Below, one piece after another: positions 1 through 13,603 of a DNA stretch of 64,000 bases. This stretch comes from Arthrobacter sp. zg-Y1171 (GTDB lineage: Bacteria; Actinomycetota; Actinomycetes; Actinomycetales; Micrococcaceae). The first letter of the stretch is position 1, and each line of letters starts with the position of its first letter. The stretch is taken from NCBI RefSeq assembly GCF_025244845.1, contig NZ_CP104264.1, positions 1,240,001 through 1,304,000 on the forward strand. Reading direction: 5' to 3'. A program made the position numbers and the translations under genes. Under the pieces are notes generated by a model. It made no database searches. It had not been told where the DNA came from and was given only the letters and a program-made list of their open reading frames with translations.

Positions 1-159
1 GCTGGAAAAGCGCCCGAGCATGGCGGCCAAACCCCAACAAAAAACAGAGTCCAACCAGTGCGCGCCCTTCGCGGGGCCGGTGGAAAAGACTCCGGTTGAT
101 GCTGGGTCCGGAACGGCGGAAAACGCCTTTCACGGGTTCCCGACAAGGGAAACCGCGAA

Positions 160-188
160 TTGCAAATAACGCCGGAATGGAATAAGAT
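160..188 (+). promoter_or_regulatory. Candidate rrn promoter (-35/-10)
   Basis: A TTGCAA hexamer (160-165) and a TAAGAT hexamer (183-188) are 17 bases apart, the ideal spacing for a housekeeping sigma factor. They lie about 65 bases upstream of the boxA antitermination element and about 245 upstream of the 16S gene. Transcription would start near 195. The first 150 bases of the window hold no other feature I can support; further upstream rrn promoters could lie outside the window. Confidence 0.6.
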
Positions 189-253
189 ATAAAACATTGC
201 AGCGAAGAAGAAAAGGAAAACAATTGTTTTCCCGAGTATTTTCGGATTGCGTC

Positions 254-276
254 TGTTGTTTGAGAACTCAATAGTG
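254..276 (+). promoter_or_regulatory. boxA-type antitermination element in rrn leader
   Basis: The sequence TGTTGTTTGAGAAC plus the following bases is repeated almost exactly in the 16S-23S spacer (2343-2365). Actinobacterial rrn leaders carry a TGTTGTTTGAGA boxA recognised by Nus factors. Its place between promoter and 16S, and its duplication before 23S, fit that role. The 3' half doubles as one arm of the 16S processing stem. Confidence 0.7.
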
Positions 277-283
277 TGCCAAG
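264..283 (+). other. 5' arm of 16S precursor processing stem
   Basis: These 20 bases are complementary, allowing G-U pairs, to 2173-2192 in the 16S-23S spacer. Folding the two would enclose the whole 16S gene in a long-range stem, the expected RNase III substrate. Confidence 0.6.
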
Positions 284-431
284 TTTATTGATACCAATTT
301 ATTTTGATTGGTTGAACAGGCCGTTTCCGCCCACCCCGTGGGTATGGGACGGTTTTTTTAGCCGGTTTCGAATTTAGTGCAGTGCCTGCAGCCAATTTTC
401 CTTGGCTCGGGTGCTGTGTCTGTAACACATT

Positions 432-1963
<1,532 letters not shown>

Positions 1964-2172
1964 AGCACCTCGAAGACCATGTCCTTCCACAGTGTTGGAT
2001 GTGTGCTTTGCAGGAGATGCCCATATCGGAGACATATGTTCTCCGGTGGGTGCTCAAGGGTGGAATATCAATGGATAGGCGCCGGCATGCCGGCCGTAAT
2101 GGATCAGTACGTTCCTTCCTTCGGGGAGGTTCCTGGAACATCCGCTGCGGCCCTGGTAAGTCCGGTTAGTCG

Positions 2173-2192
2173 TTTGGCACACTGTTGGGTCC
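2173..2192 (+). other. 3' arm of 16S precursor processing stem
   Basis: The core TTGGCACACT is the reverse complement of AGTGTGCCAA in the leader at about 273-282, and pairing extends on both sides with G-U pairs. Confidence 0.6.
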
Positions 2193-2342
2193 TGAAGCAA
2201 CAGGCACCCGTGTTCTTCTCCCTTTCGGGGGGTGGTTCTGCGGGTTGACTGGTTTGTTTCTGTTTGTTCCTGCGCAGGCCGGAACCGTGTCGCTGACAGC
2301 CCTTTGCGGGGTGGTCGGGTGCGGGGATGGGTGTGACGGGGT

Positions 2343-2365
2343 TGTTGTTTGAGAACTACATAGTG
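2343..2365 (+). promoter_or_regulatory. Second boxA element, in the spacer
   Basis: Near-identical copy of the leader boxA at 254-276, with TGTTGTTTGAGAACT in common and TAGTG shared after a short divergence. Spacer boxA copies allow antitermination to continue into 23S. Confidence 0.65.
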
Positions 2366-2370
2366 GACGC
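2358..2370 (+). other. 5' arm of 23S precursor processing stem
   Basis: ACATAGTGGACGC at 2358-2370 is a perfect 13-base reverse complement of GCGTCCACTATGT at 5692-5704, beyond the 3' end of 23S. Pairing would enclose the whole 23S gene. Confidence 0.65.
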
Positions 2371-2487
2371 GAGCATCTTAAAATATTAAGTGCAATTTCA
2401 GAAAAACCTGGTAGATCCGGGTGCCTGTCAAAGGGTGCCTGGTGAGACCGTGGTTTTCTCGATAGCGATAATAAATTGATCTTTGTG

Positions 2488-5623
<3,136 letters not shown>

Positions 5624-5691
5624 AGCACCTGGACGGACACGACTTCAAACGGTCCGTCAAAGTATAAAGGGTGTTGTAGATCATGCTGCTT

Positions 5692-5704
5692 GCGTCCACT
5701 ATGT
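5692..5704 (+). other. 3' arm of 23S precursor processing stem
   Basis: Perfect 13-base reverse complement of 2358-2370. The rest of the 23S-5S spacer (5624-5901) shows no gene. Confidence 0.65.
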
Positions 5705-5901
5705 GGTTCCCGGACAACAACCGTTGGTTGTTGCACCAGGAACGAAGACCGAATCACGCCTCCTTGTCCGGGGGGCGGGTTCACCAATATTTACCGCACT
5801 GCCGGCACCCCTCCTTGCGAGGTGGTTTCGGGACGTGTTGTAACCATTGTTTTCCCCACGCATGCCCTGTTGGTTTCGGGTGTGTGGTGCGGGTGGAAGG
5901 G

Positions 5902-6018
5902 TTACGGCGGTCATAGCGTGGGGGAAACGCCCGGTCCCATTCCGAACCCGGAAGCTAAGACCCACAGCGCCGATGGTACTGCATCCGGGAGGATGTGGGA
6001 GAGTAGGTCACCGCCGGA
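5902..6018 (+). rRNA. rrf: 5S ribosomal RNA
   Basis: About 117 bases beginning TTACGGCGGTCATAGCG and ending near GGTCACCGCCGGAC. The two ends are complementary (helix I) and the internal CCCATTCCGAACCCGGAAG is typical. It is the last gene of the rrn operon. Confidence 0.96.
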
Positions 6019-6037
6019 CAATATTTGAATACAGGTT

Positions 6038-6075
6038 GAGCCCGTACCAGTGCTGGTACGGGCTCTTCCTTGTTT
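6038..6075 (+). terminator. rrn operon terminator
   Basis: A perfect 13-base stem (GAGCCCGTACCAG / CTGGTACGGGCTC) with a TG loop, followed by a T-rich tail, 20 bases after 5S. A standard intrinsic terminator. Confidence 0.92.
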
Positions 6076-6350
6076 AACCCGCGGAAACTGTCCGGTAGGC
6101 CGAAAGCGGCGGCGCCGGCGTCGTGCTCCGTACCTGGACCGTGGATGCCCGGGGCCCGTGGGTGTCGAGACTCACTGTCCAACGGGGCTTCAATGTGGCC
6201 GGCGGAATCGGCGCCAGGCAGCACACTGGACTAGAATTACCCAGAGGCATGATGGCCTCCCATAACTTTTACATCTTCATTACAGGTACATAGTGACGAG
6301 CGACTGCAGTAATTCCGTTGGTCGGCTCACGACGAGAGGAACTCAGCAGC
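6076..6350 (+). promoter_or_regulatory. Intergenic region with weak promoter for the Arg/Asp-repeat gene
   Basis: No gene is seen in these 275 bases. A TAGAAT hexamer at 6232-6237 could serve as a -10, but no good -35 stands 16-18 bases upstream. A GAGAGGAA ribosome binding site lies just before the ATG at 6351. Confidence 0.35.
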
Positions 6351-8558
6351 ATGTCAGAGCAAGATAACAGGGATCAGCGGGGCAGCGACGCAGCCCGCAA
6401 CAGCAGCTCGTCAGACCGGCGCGATGACCGCGGCCGTCCCGCCACGAATGACCGTAACGCGCCCAAGCGCTTTGAAGATCGCAAGCCGTCGTTCGGCGGC
6501 CGTCCCGCACGCGACGGCGAACGCAAGTCTTTCGGCGACCGCGGAGCAGCCGGCAAGTCGTATTCGAAGGATCGCAAGCCGTCCTTCGGCGATCGTCCCG
6601 CACGAAGCGGCGATGACCGCCGTCCCGCACGCGACGGTGAGCGTAAGCCGTTCTCTGAGCGCAGCGGTGAGCGTAAGCCCTTCGGCGACCGCAGCGACCG
6701 CAAGCCGTCGTTCGGCGGCGACGATCGCCGTCCTGCCCGTGATTCCGAAGGCCGGACCCCCTTCAGCGATCGTTCTGACCGGAATGACCGTGCCAGCCGG
6801 GGGAGTGATGACCGTCGTCCGCCGCGTGATGGCGAGCGTAAGTCCTTTGGTGATCGTGGGGAGCGTAAGCCGTTCTCGCGCGATGATCGTCCGCAGCGTG
6901 ACAGCCGTCCGCCCCGTGATGGCGAGCGGAAGCCGTTCGGCGACCGCGGAGACCGCAAGCCCTCGTTCGGCGACCGTAAGCCGTCATTCGGCGGCGATGA
7001 CCGTCGTCCGCCCCGTGACGGTGAGCGTAAGCCGTTCTCCCGTGATTCCCGTCCGCCGCGTGATGGCGAGCGTAAGTCCTTCGGCGACCGCGGCGATCGC
7101 AAGCCGTTCTCGCGTGATGATCGTCCCCAGCGCGCTTCCCGTCCGCCCCGCGACGGTGAGCGGAAGCCTTTCGCTGACCGCGGCGATCGTCCGCAGCGTG
7201 ACAGCCGTCCGCCGCGTGACGGTGAGCGTCGTTCCTTTGGTGATCGCGGTCCGTCCGCTGAGCGTAAGCCGTTCGGCGACCGCGGCGACCGCAAGCCGTC
7301 ATTCGGAGGCGATGACCGTCGTCCGCCCCGTGACGGTGAGCGTAAGCCGTTCTCCCGTGATTCCCGTCCGCCCCGTGATGGCGAGCGTAAGTCCTTCGGC
7401 GACCGCGGCGACCGCAAGCCGTTCTCGCGCGATGATCGTCCGCAGCGTGACAGCCGTCCGCCCCGCGACGGTGAGCGGAAGCCTTTCGGCGACCGCCCCT
7501 CACACGGTTCCGACCGTCCGTCGTTCCGCCGTGATGACGCCCCGGCAGCACCTCGTCCCCGTAACGCCAAGGACCTGCGCAGCGCCAACCGGCCCGACCG
7601 TGAACGCTCACCGGAAATCGATGAGGACGTTACAGGGCAGGAGCTGGACAAGGTCACCCGTGCCCAGCTGCGCAACCTGGAGGAAGTAAACAGCGAGTGG
7701 GTCGCCAAGCACCTGGTGATGGCCGGCCGCTTGATCGACGACGAGCCTGAGCTGGCTTTCCAGCATGCACTGGCCGCCAGCCGACGCGGCGGACGCATGG
7801 CAGTGGTCCGCGAAGCTGTCGGCCTGACCGCCTATGCAGCCGAGCACTTCGGTGAAGCCCTGCGCGAGTTCCGCACCTACCGCCGGATCAGCGGCTCCAA
7901 TGCCTATCTGCCGATGATGGCCGACTGCGAACGCGGTCTGGGTCACCCGGAAAAGGCACTGGACATGGCCCGGTCCGACGACGCCAAGGACCTGGACGCC
8001 GCCGGCCAGGTAGACCTCGCCATCGTCGTCTCGGGTGCCCGGATGGACATGGGCCAGTTCGACGCAGCTGTTGCCGCACTGGAGATCCCGCAGCTGGACC
8101 GCAACCGGGCCTTCTCCTACAGCCCCCGGCTGTTCCGTGCCTACGCCGACGCCCTGGAGGTTGCCGGCCGCAACGAAGAAGCACAGAAGTGGCAGAAGCA
8201 GGCCTTGCGGGCTGACGAAGCCCTGGGCTTCGGCGACTTTGCAGAGCCGGAAATCTTCGACCTGGTACCTGAGGAAGAAGAACGCCCCAAGCGCCGTCCC
8301 GAGGCCCGCGAGGACCGCTCCGGTGCCTACTTCGCACCGGCCGAAGAAGCCCCGAAGGACAACCTCGACCCGTCCGACGACATCGACGCGCTGCCCAGCG
8401 ACGAGCAGGAAAACCTGCTCACCGAGGACAGCGACGTCAATGACGACGGCGAGGCCGTGGAAGTCGTAGTCTCGGACTTCGATTACGACGACGATGAGGA
8501 CGAGGAAACCCCTCGTGAAGACGCCGACGAGACGGAGCAGCAGCGCACTGATGGCTAA
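6351..8558 (+). CDS. TPR-like protein with long Arg/Asp-rich repeat extension
   Basis: 735 residues. The ATG at 6351 is chosen over upstream starts because of the GAGAGGAA site. Residues 1 to about 415 are disordered and extremely rich in Arg, Asp, Lys, Gly and Pro, built from degenerate units of the type DDRRPPRDGERKPFGDRGDRK. Residues about 430-640 are a helical, alanine-rich domain like tetratricopeptide repeats (two or more helix pairs). The last ~100 residues are acidic, ending in Asp/Glu runs. Its place before the HAD phosphatase, small protein and tlyA matches the short TPR protein Rv1691 of M. tuberculosis (known synteny), so the repeat part looks like a lineage-specific extension. 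A basic/acidic disordered segment beside an rRNA operon suggests RNA or ribosome association, but this is inference. The stop overlaps the next gene by 8 bases. Confidence 0.85.
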   Translation: MSEQDNRDQRGSDAARNSSSSDRRDDRGRPATNDRNAPKRFEDRKPSFGGRPARDGERKSFGDRGAAGKSYSKDRKPSFGDRPARSGDDRRPARDGERKPFSERSGERKPFGDRSDRKPSFGGDDRRPARDSEGRTPFSDRSDRNDRASRGSDDRRPPRDGERKSFGDRGERKPFSRDDRPQRDSRPPRDGERKPFGDRGDRKPSFGDRKPSFGGDDRRPPRDGERKPFSRDSRPPRDGERKSFGDRGDRKPFSRDDRPQRASRPPRDGERKPFADRGDRPQRDSRPPRDGERRSFGDRGPSAERKPFGDRGDRKPSFGGDDRRPPRDGERKPFSRDSRPPRDGERKSFGDRGDRKPFSRDDRPQRDSRPPRDGERKPFGDRPSHGSDRPSFRRDDAPAAPRPRNAKDLRSANRPDRERSPEIDEDVTGQELDKVTRAQLRNLEEVNSEWVAKHLVMAGRLIDDEPELAFQHALAASRRGGRMAVVREAVGLTAYAAEHFGEALREFRTYRRISGSNAYLPMMADCERGLGHPEKALDMARSDDAKDLDAAGQVDLAIVVSGARMDMGQFDAAVAALEIPQLDRNRAFSYSPRLFRAYADALEVAGRNEEAQKWQKQALRADEALGFGDFAEPEIFDLVPEEEERPKRRPEAREDRSGAYFAPAEEAPKDNLDPSDDIDALPSDEQENLLTEDSDVNDDGEAVEVVVSDFDYDDDEDEETPREDADETEQQRTDG

Positions 8559-9549
8559 TCCTTCACTGGTCTCCGGTTACGACGCGGTCTTTTCCGATCT
8601 GGACGGCGTGGTCTACGCCGGACCGCACGCGATTCCGGGGGCCGTGGAGGCCCTCGGCAGGCTGGCCGATGAGTCGGTCCAGCTTGCCTACATCACCAAC
8701 AACGCATCGCGCTCCTCGGAAACCGTTGCCGCCCACCTGCGCGAACTCGGAGCACCCGCTACTGCGGAAAATGTGTTCGGATCCGCGCAAGCAGGCGCGG
8801 AGCTCCTGGCAACCAAGGTTGCCCCGGGAGCCAGGGTCCTGGTCACCGGCAGCGCGACCCTGGCCGCTGCCGTCGACGCAGTGGGCATGGTGCGCGTTGC
8901 CTCAGCCGATGACGCTCCCGACGCCGTGATCCAGGGGTTCGATCCCTCCTTGGGGTGGGCCGACCTGGCCGAGGCTGCCTTCGCCGTTGGACGCGGAGCT
9001 GTCTGGGTGGCCACGAACACGGATCTGTCCATCCCGCAGGCCCGCGGCATTGCGCCCGGCAACGGGACACTGGTGGCCGCCGTCGGCGCCGCCACGGGTC
9101 GGGTACCTTTCGTTGCCGGCAAGCCTGAAGCCCCGCTGTTTACGACGGCGGCCCGCCACCTGGACGTTCACCGCCCGCTGGTGGTGGGGGACCGGCTGGA
9201 CACGGACATCCTGGGCGGCACCAACGCCGGTTTTGATACCGCGCTGGTACTCACCGGCGTCGACACCCCGCTGACGGCGCTGGCCGCACGGACACCGGAA
9301 CGGCCGGTGTACCTTATTGAGAACCTCGAGGCGCTGTTTGAACCGTATCCAGCACCCGTCTTGGAGAGCGGGCAGTACCGCTGCGGCGCAGCTGCCGCCT
9401 GGGTGGAGGACACCGCTTTGGTGATTACAGGCGACTCCTCCGACCTGGACAGCTGGCGCGCCGGCTGTGCCGCCTGGTGGGCCGCCTTCCCGGAGCTGGA
9501 ATCGGCCCGGGCACCCGAGATCCGCTGGACTGTCACCGCACGCGGCTAG
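8551..9549 (+). CDS. HAD superfamily (IIA) phosphatase
   Basis: 332 residues. The haloacid dehalogenase motif I, FSDLDGVVY (nucleophile Asp16, acid Asp18), stands at the N-terminus. Motif II is LAYITNNASRS (Thr/Asn), the conserved Lys is in VAGKPEAPLF, and motif IV is VVGDRLDTDILGG. This is the NagD/PGP type with a C2 cap, plus about 80 extra residues at the C-terminus. The M. tuberculosis gene in the same place (Rv1692) is described as a glycerol-3-phosphate phosphatase, so a sugar- or glycerol-phosphate substrate is likely. The start overlaps the upstream gene, which implies translational coupling. Confidence 0.85.
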   Translation: MANPSLVSGYDAVFSDLDGVVYAGPHAIPGAVEALGRLADESVQLAYITNNASRSSETVAAHLRELGAPATAENVFGSAQAGAELLATKVAPGARVLVTGSATLAAAVDAVGMVRVASADDAPDAVIQGFDPSLGWADLAEAAFAVGRGAVWVATNTDLSIPQARGIAPGNGTLVAAVGAATGRVPFVAGKPEAPLFTTAARHLDVHRPLVVGDRLDTDILGGTNAGFDTALVLTGVDTPLTALAARTPERPVYLIENLEALFEPYPAPVLESGQYRCGAAAAWVEDTALVITGDSSDLDSWRAGCAAWWAAFPELESARAPEIRWTVTARG

Positions 9550-9623
9550 GCTTCCTAGAGAAGTTCCGTTCATCATTTACGCATTCAAAATGCATCCAGC
9601 ATGCAACAGCAGGAGGAAGACCG

Positions 9624-9848
9624 ATGCCTGAATCCCAGCCGTCAAAGCCATGGCCGCAGACACCGGTCTCCACGGACGACGACGCCGTCGATTCCGTTCT
9701 TGACGCACTCGATCCGCTGGGTGCCCAGCCCGTGGCCGGCCACGCGGCGGTCTACCGGGAGCTGCACGATGCCCTGCTCACTGAGCTGAACACTGAACCC
9801 CCGGCGGCGCCGCCGGCGCCCGGCGCGCACCTCGGGACAGCAGGCTAG
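9624..9848 (+). CDS. Small conserved protein between HAD phosphatase and TlyA
   Basis: 74 residues from an ATG preceded by a strong AGGAGG. The middle is a single amphipathic stretch (DDDAVDSVLDALDPLGAQPV, then a helix ending YRELHDALLTEL) with Pro/Ala-rich ends and no membrane segment. A small gene of this sort occupies the same slot in other actinobacteria (Rv1693 position). It ends 2 bases before tlyA. Function unknown; conservation of place suggests it belongs to this translation/repair gene group. Confidence 0.75.
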   Translation: MPESQPSKPWPQTPVSTDDDAVDSVLDALDPLGAQPVAGHAAVYRELHDALLTELNTEPPAAPPAPGAHLGTAG

Positions 9849-9850
9849 GC

Positions 9851-10723
9851 ATGCCCAGGCTCGACCAGGAACTCGTCACCCGGGGACTCGCCCGCTCCCG
9901 GACCCAGGCGGCCAAGCTGATTGCCGCAGGGCGGGTGCTGCGCGCCGGGAAGCCTGCCGTCAAACCGTCTGCAGCGGTGGATGCCGGCGAACGCCTTGTA
10001 GTGCTCGACGACGGTCTGCCGGACTACGTCAGCCGCGCCGGGCACAAGCTGGCCGGCGCCCTTGCCGCCTTCCCTGCCGTGCAGCCGCACGGACTGCGCT
10101 GCCTGGATGCCGGTGCCTCCACCGGAGGCTTCACCGACGTCCTGCTTCGCTCCGGCGCCGCACACGTGGCCGCCGTCGACGTCGGGCACGGACAGCTGGT
10201 GGAACCGCTTCGGCAGGATCCCCGGGTCAGTGTCTACGAGGGTATGAATGTCCGCTACCTCAATCCGGCGGACATCGGGGGAACCGTAGACCTCACGGTG
10301 GCGGATCTGTCGTTCATCTCCCTGACGATGGTCGTTGGACCGTTGGCGGCCGCCACCCGCCCCGGGGGAAGCCTGCTGCTGATGGTGAAACCCCAGTTCG
10401 AGGTGGGGCGTGAGAGGCTGGACCGGACGGGAGTAGTCACCGATCCGCTCCAGCACCGCTCGGCCGTAACGTCCGTAGCGGCGGCTGCGCTCGGTGCGGG
10501 GTTGGAAATCGCGGGCATTGCACCGAGCCCGCTTCCCGGCCAGAACGGCAACGTGGAGTTCTTTATGTGGCTGCAGGTGCCCCGGCAGCACTCCGCCTCC
10601 ACAGCTGACCAAACCGCGGGAAGTCCACAAGGCGCCGGCCCGTCGCCGGCCGCTGCGGCCGCTGAACTGGTAGATACGGCGTTTGCCGGGTTTGCGGAGC
10701 GGAAGCCCGCCGTAGAAGACTGA
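9851..10723 (+). CDS. tlyA: TlyA-family rRNA (cytidine-2'-O)-methyltransferase
   Basis: 290 residues. An S4 RNA-binding domain (residues 1-60, starting RLDQELVTRGLARSR) is followed by an FtsJ-like SAM methyltransferase with the binding loop LDAGASTGGFTD (85-96), a VADLSFISL motif and MVKPQFE. The family 2'-O-methylates C1409 of 16S and, in the long form, C1920 of 23S rRNA, and its activity sets sensitivity to capreomycin/viomycin. The long N-terminal S4 domain fits the two-substrate type. The ~35-residue Ala/Pro tail is variable. Confidence 0.92.
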   Translation: MPRLDQELVTRGLARSRTQAAKLIAAGRVLRAGKPAVKPSAAVDAGERLVVLDDGLPDYVSRAGHKLAGALAAFPAVQPHGLRCLDAGASTGGFTDVLLRSGAAHVAAVDVGHGQLVEPLRQDPRVSVYEGMNVRYLNPADIGGTVDLTVADLSFISLTMVVGPLAAATRPGGSLLLMVKPQFEVGRERLDRTGVVTDPLQHRSAVTSVAAAALGAGLEIAGIAPSPLPGQNGNVEFFMWLQVPRQHSASTADQTAGSPQGAGPSPAAAAAELVDTAFAGFAERKPAVED

Positions 10724-10777
10724 CGGATGGGCATGCCTCAGGCATTCACCCGTAGGACGAAGAGGACGAAGAGGGAC

Positions 10778-11821
10778 ATGAGCAGACGCATACTGGTTTT
10801 GGCCCATACCGGACGGCGGGCCGCCATGACCGCTGCCCAGGAAGCCTGCACCCAGCTTCATTCCTCCGGACTCGTTCCGGTGATGCGGCGCAGCGACCTT
10901 GAAGACATCCAGGCCGAATACGGAGTGCTCACCGCCCCCACGGAAATCCTCGACGAGGATGTTGCACTGGACGACGTGGACCTGGGTATGGTGCTCGGAG
11001 GTGACGGGACCATCCTGCGTGCCGCCGAACTGGTCCGCGGAACCAGCGTGCCCCTTCTGGGCGTCAACCTCGGACACGTAGGCTTCCTGGCCGAAAGCGA
11101 GCGTGCGGACCTCGCCCAGACCGTCCACTGGGTGGTGGAGCGTGCCTACACGGTTGAAGAACGCATGACCATTGACGTCAAGGTCTGGTTCGGCGGAGAA
11201 CTCATCGCCCGGACGTGGGCGCTGAACGAGGCTGCAGTGGAAAAGGCCGACCGCCAGCGCATGCTCGAAGTGGTTATTGAAGTGGACGCCCGCCCCATCA
11301 GTTCCTTCGGATGCGACGGTGTCGTGCTGGCCACGCCCACCGGCTCCACCGCCTACGCCTTCTCCGCCGGCGGCCCCGTGGTCTGGCCCGAGGTCGAAGC
11401 CCTGCTGCTGGCACCCATCAGCGCACACGCCCTGTTCGCCAAGCCGCTGGTAGTTTCGCCGGCGTCCGTGCTGGCAGTGGAGATCCTGACCCGTACCGAC
11501 GCTGCCGGAGTGCTCTGGTGCGACGGCCGGCGCAGCGTCGATCTGCCGCCGGGAGCACGCGTGGAAGTGACCCGGTCCAAGACGCCCGTCCGTCTGGCAC
11601 GCACGCATCTCACCCCGTTCTCGGAGCGGTTGGTTCGTAAGTTCCAGCTGCCTACCCACGGATGGCGGGGACCTGCACCGGTCCCCGCCGCCGGGACCCA
11701 GCTCAGCCCTGCAGCAGGCCAGGCGGATCCTCGCGGGAACCCAGCCGACGGCGGCGCAGCACACGACCGGCCGGCGGCCAGGGACGCAGCAGTTTCGGAC
11801 AGCGGAGGCATTGTCGAATGA
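10778..11821 (+). CDS. nadK: NAD kinase
   Basis: 347 residues from an ATG with an AGAGGGA site. An in-frame start 51 bases upstream is less likely, since it adds a Lys/Arg-rich non-conserved stretch. It phosphorylates NAD to NADP with ATP or polyphosphate. The GGDGT motif (74-78), the GVNLGHVGFLAE loop and TPTGSTAYAFSAGGP are all intact. The ~50-residue tail rich in Ala, Pro and Gly is unusual and probably disordered. The stop overlaps recN as ATGA. Confidence 0.93.
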   Translation: MSRRILVLAHTGRRAAMTAAQEACTQLHSSGLVPVMRRSDLEDIQAEYGVLTAPTEILDEDVALDDVDLGMVLGGDGTILRAAELVRGTSVPLLGVNLGHVGFLAESERADLAQTVHWVVERAYTVEERMTIDVKVWFGGELIARTWALNEAAVEKADRQRMLEVVIEVDARPISSFGCDGVVLATPTGSTAYAFSAGGPVVWPEVEALLLAPISAHALFAKPLVVSPASVLAVEILTRTDAAGVLWCDGRRSVDLPPGARVEVTRSKTPVRLARTHLTPFSERLVRKFQLPTHGWRGPAPVPAAGTQLSPAAGQADPRGNPADGGAAHDRPAARDAAVSDSGGIVE

Positions 11822-13539
11822 TTGAGGAAATCCGGATCCGGGACCTCGGTGTCATCACCGACGCCACCCTGGACCTAGGCCCGGGCTTTACGGTGGTGAC
11901 CGGTGAGACCGGCGCCGGCAAGACCATGGTCATCACCGCGCTGGGACTGCTCCTGGGTGCGCGGTCCGACGCCGGTGCCGTGCGCATCGGTGCCAAGTCC
12001 GCCGTCGCCGAGGCGCTCGTGCATGTGGATCCGCAGAGCCCTGCGGCCGTCCGCGCAGCCGAGGCGGGAGCCGAACTCGAAGAGTACGACGGCGCCGCCG
12101 AACTTACGCTGGTCCGTACCGTCAACGCCGACGGCCGCAGCCGTGCACATGTGGGCGGACGGTCGGCTCCGGTGGGCGTGCTGGCGGAAGTCGGAGAGCA
12201 CCTGGTGGTGGTCCACGGACAGACCGACCAGCTGCGCCTGAAGAGCGCGGCAGCCCAGCGCGAGGCGCTGGACAAGTACGCCGGTTCCCCGCTTGCCGCC
12301 GAACTCGGCACCTACCGCGAGGACTACGCCCGCTGGCGGACCGCGGCAAAGGAACTCGCGGAACTGCGGGACCAGGCCCGGGACCGGCTGCGCGAAGCCG
12401 AATACCTGACCGCCGCGCTGGAGGAAATCGAAGCGGTGGATCCGCAGCCGGGGGAGGACGATTCCCTCAAGGCGGAGGCCATGCGCCTGAGCAACCTCGA
12501 GGAACTGCGCACCGCCGCGGTGAGCGCCCACGCGGCCCTGATCGCCGACGATTTTGCCGACGGCGGCGACGCCACGTCGCTGGTGGACGCCGCCAAGCGG
12601 CAGCTGGAGTCGGCAGGGGAGCACGATCCGGCCCTGGCCGCTTCCGGACAGCGCCTGGCCGAGGTGGGCTATATCCTGGCCGACATCGCCACCGAGCTTG
12701 CCAGCTACGGAGCTTCACTGGACTCCGAGGGACCGGAACGGCTGGCCGAGGTGGAGTCCCGCCGGGCGGAACTGGCAGGACTGGTCCGCAAATACGCCCC
12801 CTCGATCGACGGGGTCCTGGAGTGGAGCGGCGAAAGCGCCAAACGCCTCGCCGAACTCAGCTCCGACGATTCCCGGATCGAAGCCCTCGAAGCGGAGATC
12901 GGTGCCCTGGGCGAACGCCTGGCAACCCGCGGTGCGGCCCTGACCAAACTGCGGACCGAGGCGGCCGCGGAACTCGCCCAGCGGGTCAGTGACGAGCTCA
13001 CGGCCCTGGCGATGAAGGACGCCAACCTGGTCATCGAGGTGGAACCCACGGGGGAGCCGGGACCGCACGGTGCCGACAGCATTTCCTTCCTGCTCGCACC
13101 GCATCCCGGTGCCCCGGCCCGCCCGCTGGGGAAGGGTGCCTCGGGCGGTGAACTCTCCCGCGTAATGCTGGCGATCGAAGTGGTCCTGGCCGCGGTGGAC
13201 CCGGTCCCCACCTTCATCTTCGACGAAGTGGACGCAGGCGTCGGCGGCAAGGCGGCGGTCGAAATCGGCCGCCGGCTGGCCATGCTGGCGAAGCATGTGC
13301 AGGTGATCGTCGTGACCCACCTTCCGCAGGTGGCCGCGTTCGCCGATCATCACATCCGCGTGATCAAGACCTCCACGGCAACCGACGACGGTTCAGGCGT
13401 CACCGCCAGCGACGTCCGGGTGCTGGGCCAGGAGGAGCGGATCAAGGAACTCGCCCGGATGCTAGCCGGGCAGGAAGATTCGGCGTCGGCCCGTGCCCAC
13501 GCCGAGGAACTGTTGGATTCGGCGGGACATCTTCAGTGA
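11818..13539 (+). CDS. recN: DNA repair ATPase RecN
   Basis: 573 residues, SMC-like. Walker A ([10 protein letters not shown], 29-38) is at the N-terminus, a long heptad-rich coiled coil is in the middle (about 155-370), and the ABC signature [14 protein letters not shown] and Walker [14 protein letters not shown] are near the C-terminus. It binds single-stranded DNA ends and helps recombinational repair of double-strand breaks. It is translationally coupled to nadK by a 4-base overlap. In M. tuberculosis steA and mctB follow recN; here pyrG comes next. Confidence 0.93.
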   Translation: MIEEIRIRDLGVITDATLDLGPGFTVVTGETGAGKTMVITALGLLLGARSDAGAVRIGAKSAVAEALVHVDPQSPAAVRAAEAGAELEEYDGAAELTLVRTVNADGRSRAHVGGRSAPVGVLAEVGEHLVVVHGQTDQLRLKSAAAQREALDKYAGSPLAAELGTYREDYARWRTAAKELAELRDQARDRLREAEYLTAALEEIEAVDPQPGEDDSLKAEAMRLSNLEELRTAAVSAHAALIADDFADGGDATSLVDAAKRQLESAGEHDPALAASGQRLAEVGYILADIATELASYGASLDSEGPERLAEVESRRAELAGLVRKYAPSIDGVLEWSGESAKRLAELSSDDSRIEALEAEIGALGERLATRGAALTKLRTEAAAELAQRVSDELTALAMKDANLVIEVEPTGEPGPHGADSISFLLAPHPGAPARPLGKGASGGELSRVMLAIEVVLAAVDPVPTFIFDEVDAGVGGKAAVEIGRRLAMLAKHVQVIVVTHLPQVAAFADHHIRVIKTSTATDDGSGVTASDVRVLGQEERIKELARMLAGQEDSASARAHAEELLDSAGHLQ

Positions 13540-13603
13540 TGTCCCGCAGGAATCCAGACACAGGTCAAACTCGAAACGACAAAAGGTGATAGGCTCGAAC
13601 TCC

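Noticed and set aside
6640..7500. Repeat array of the Arg/Asp gene as a CRISPR or mobile repeat
   Set aside because: Repeats keep the reading frame, code for similar residues and lack unique spacers.
6374..7798. Long antisense and shifted frames across the Arg/Asp-repeat gene (up to 474 codons)
   Set aside because: They mirror the repeat composition in other frames; only the plus frame has the GAGAGGAA start site and continues into a structured domain.
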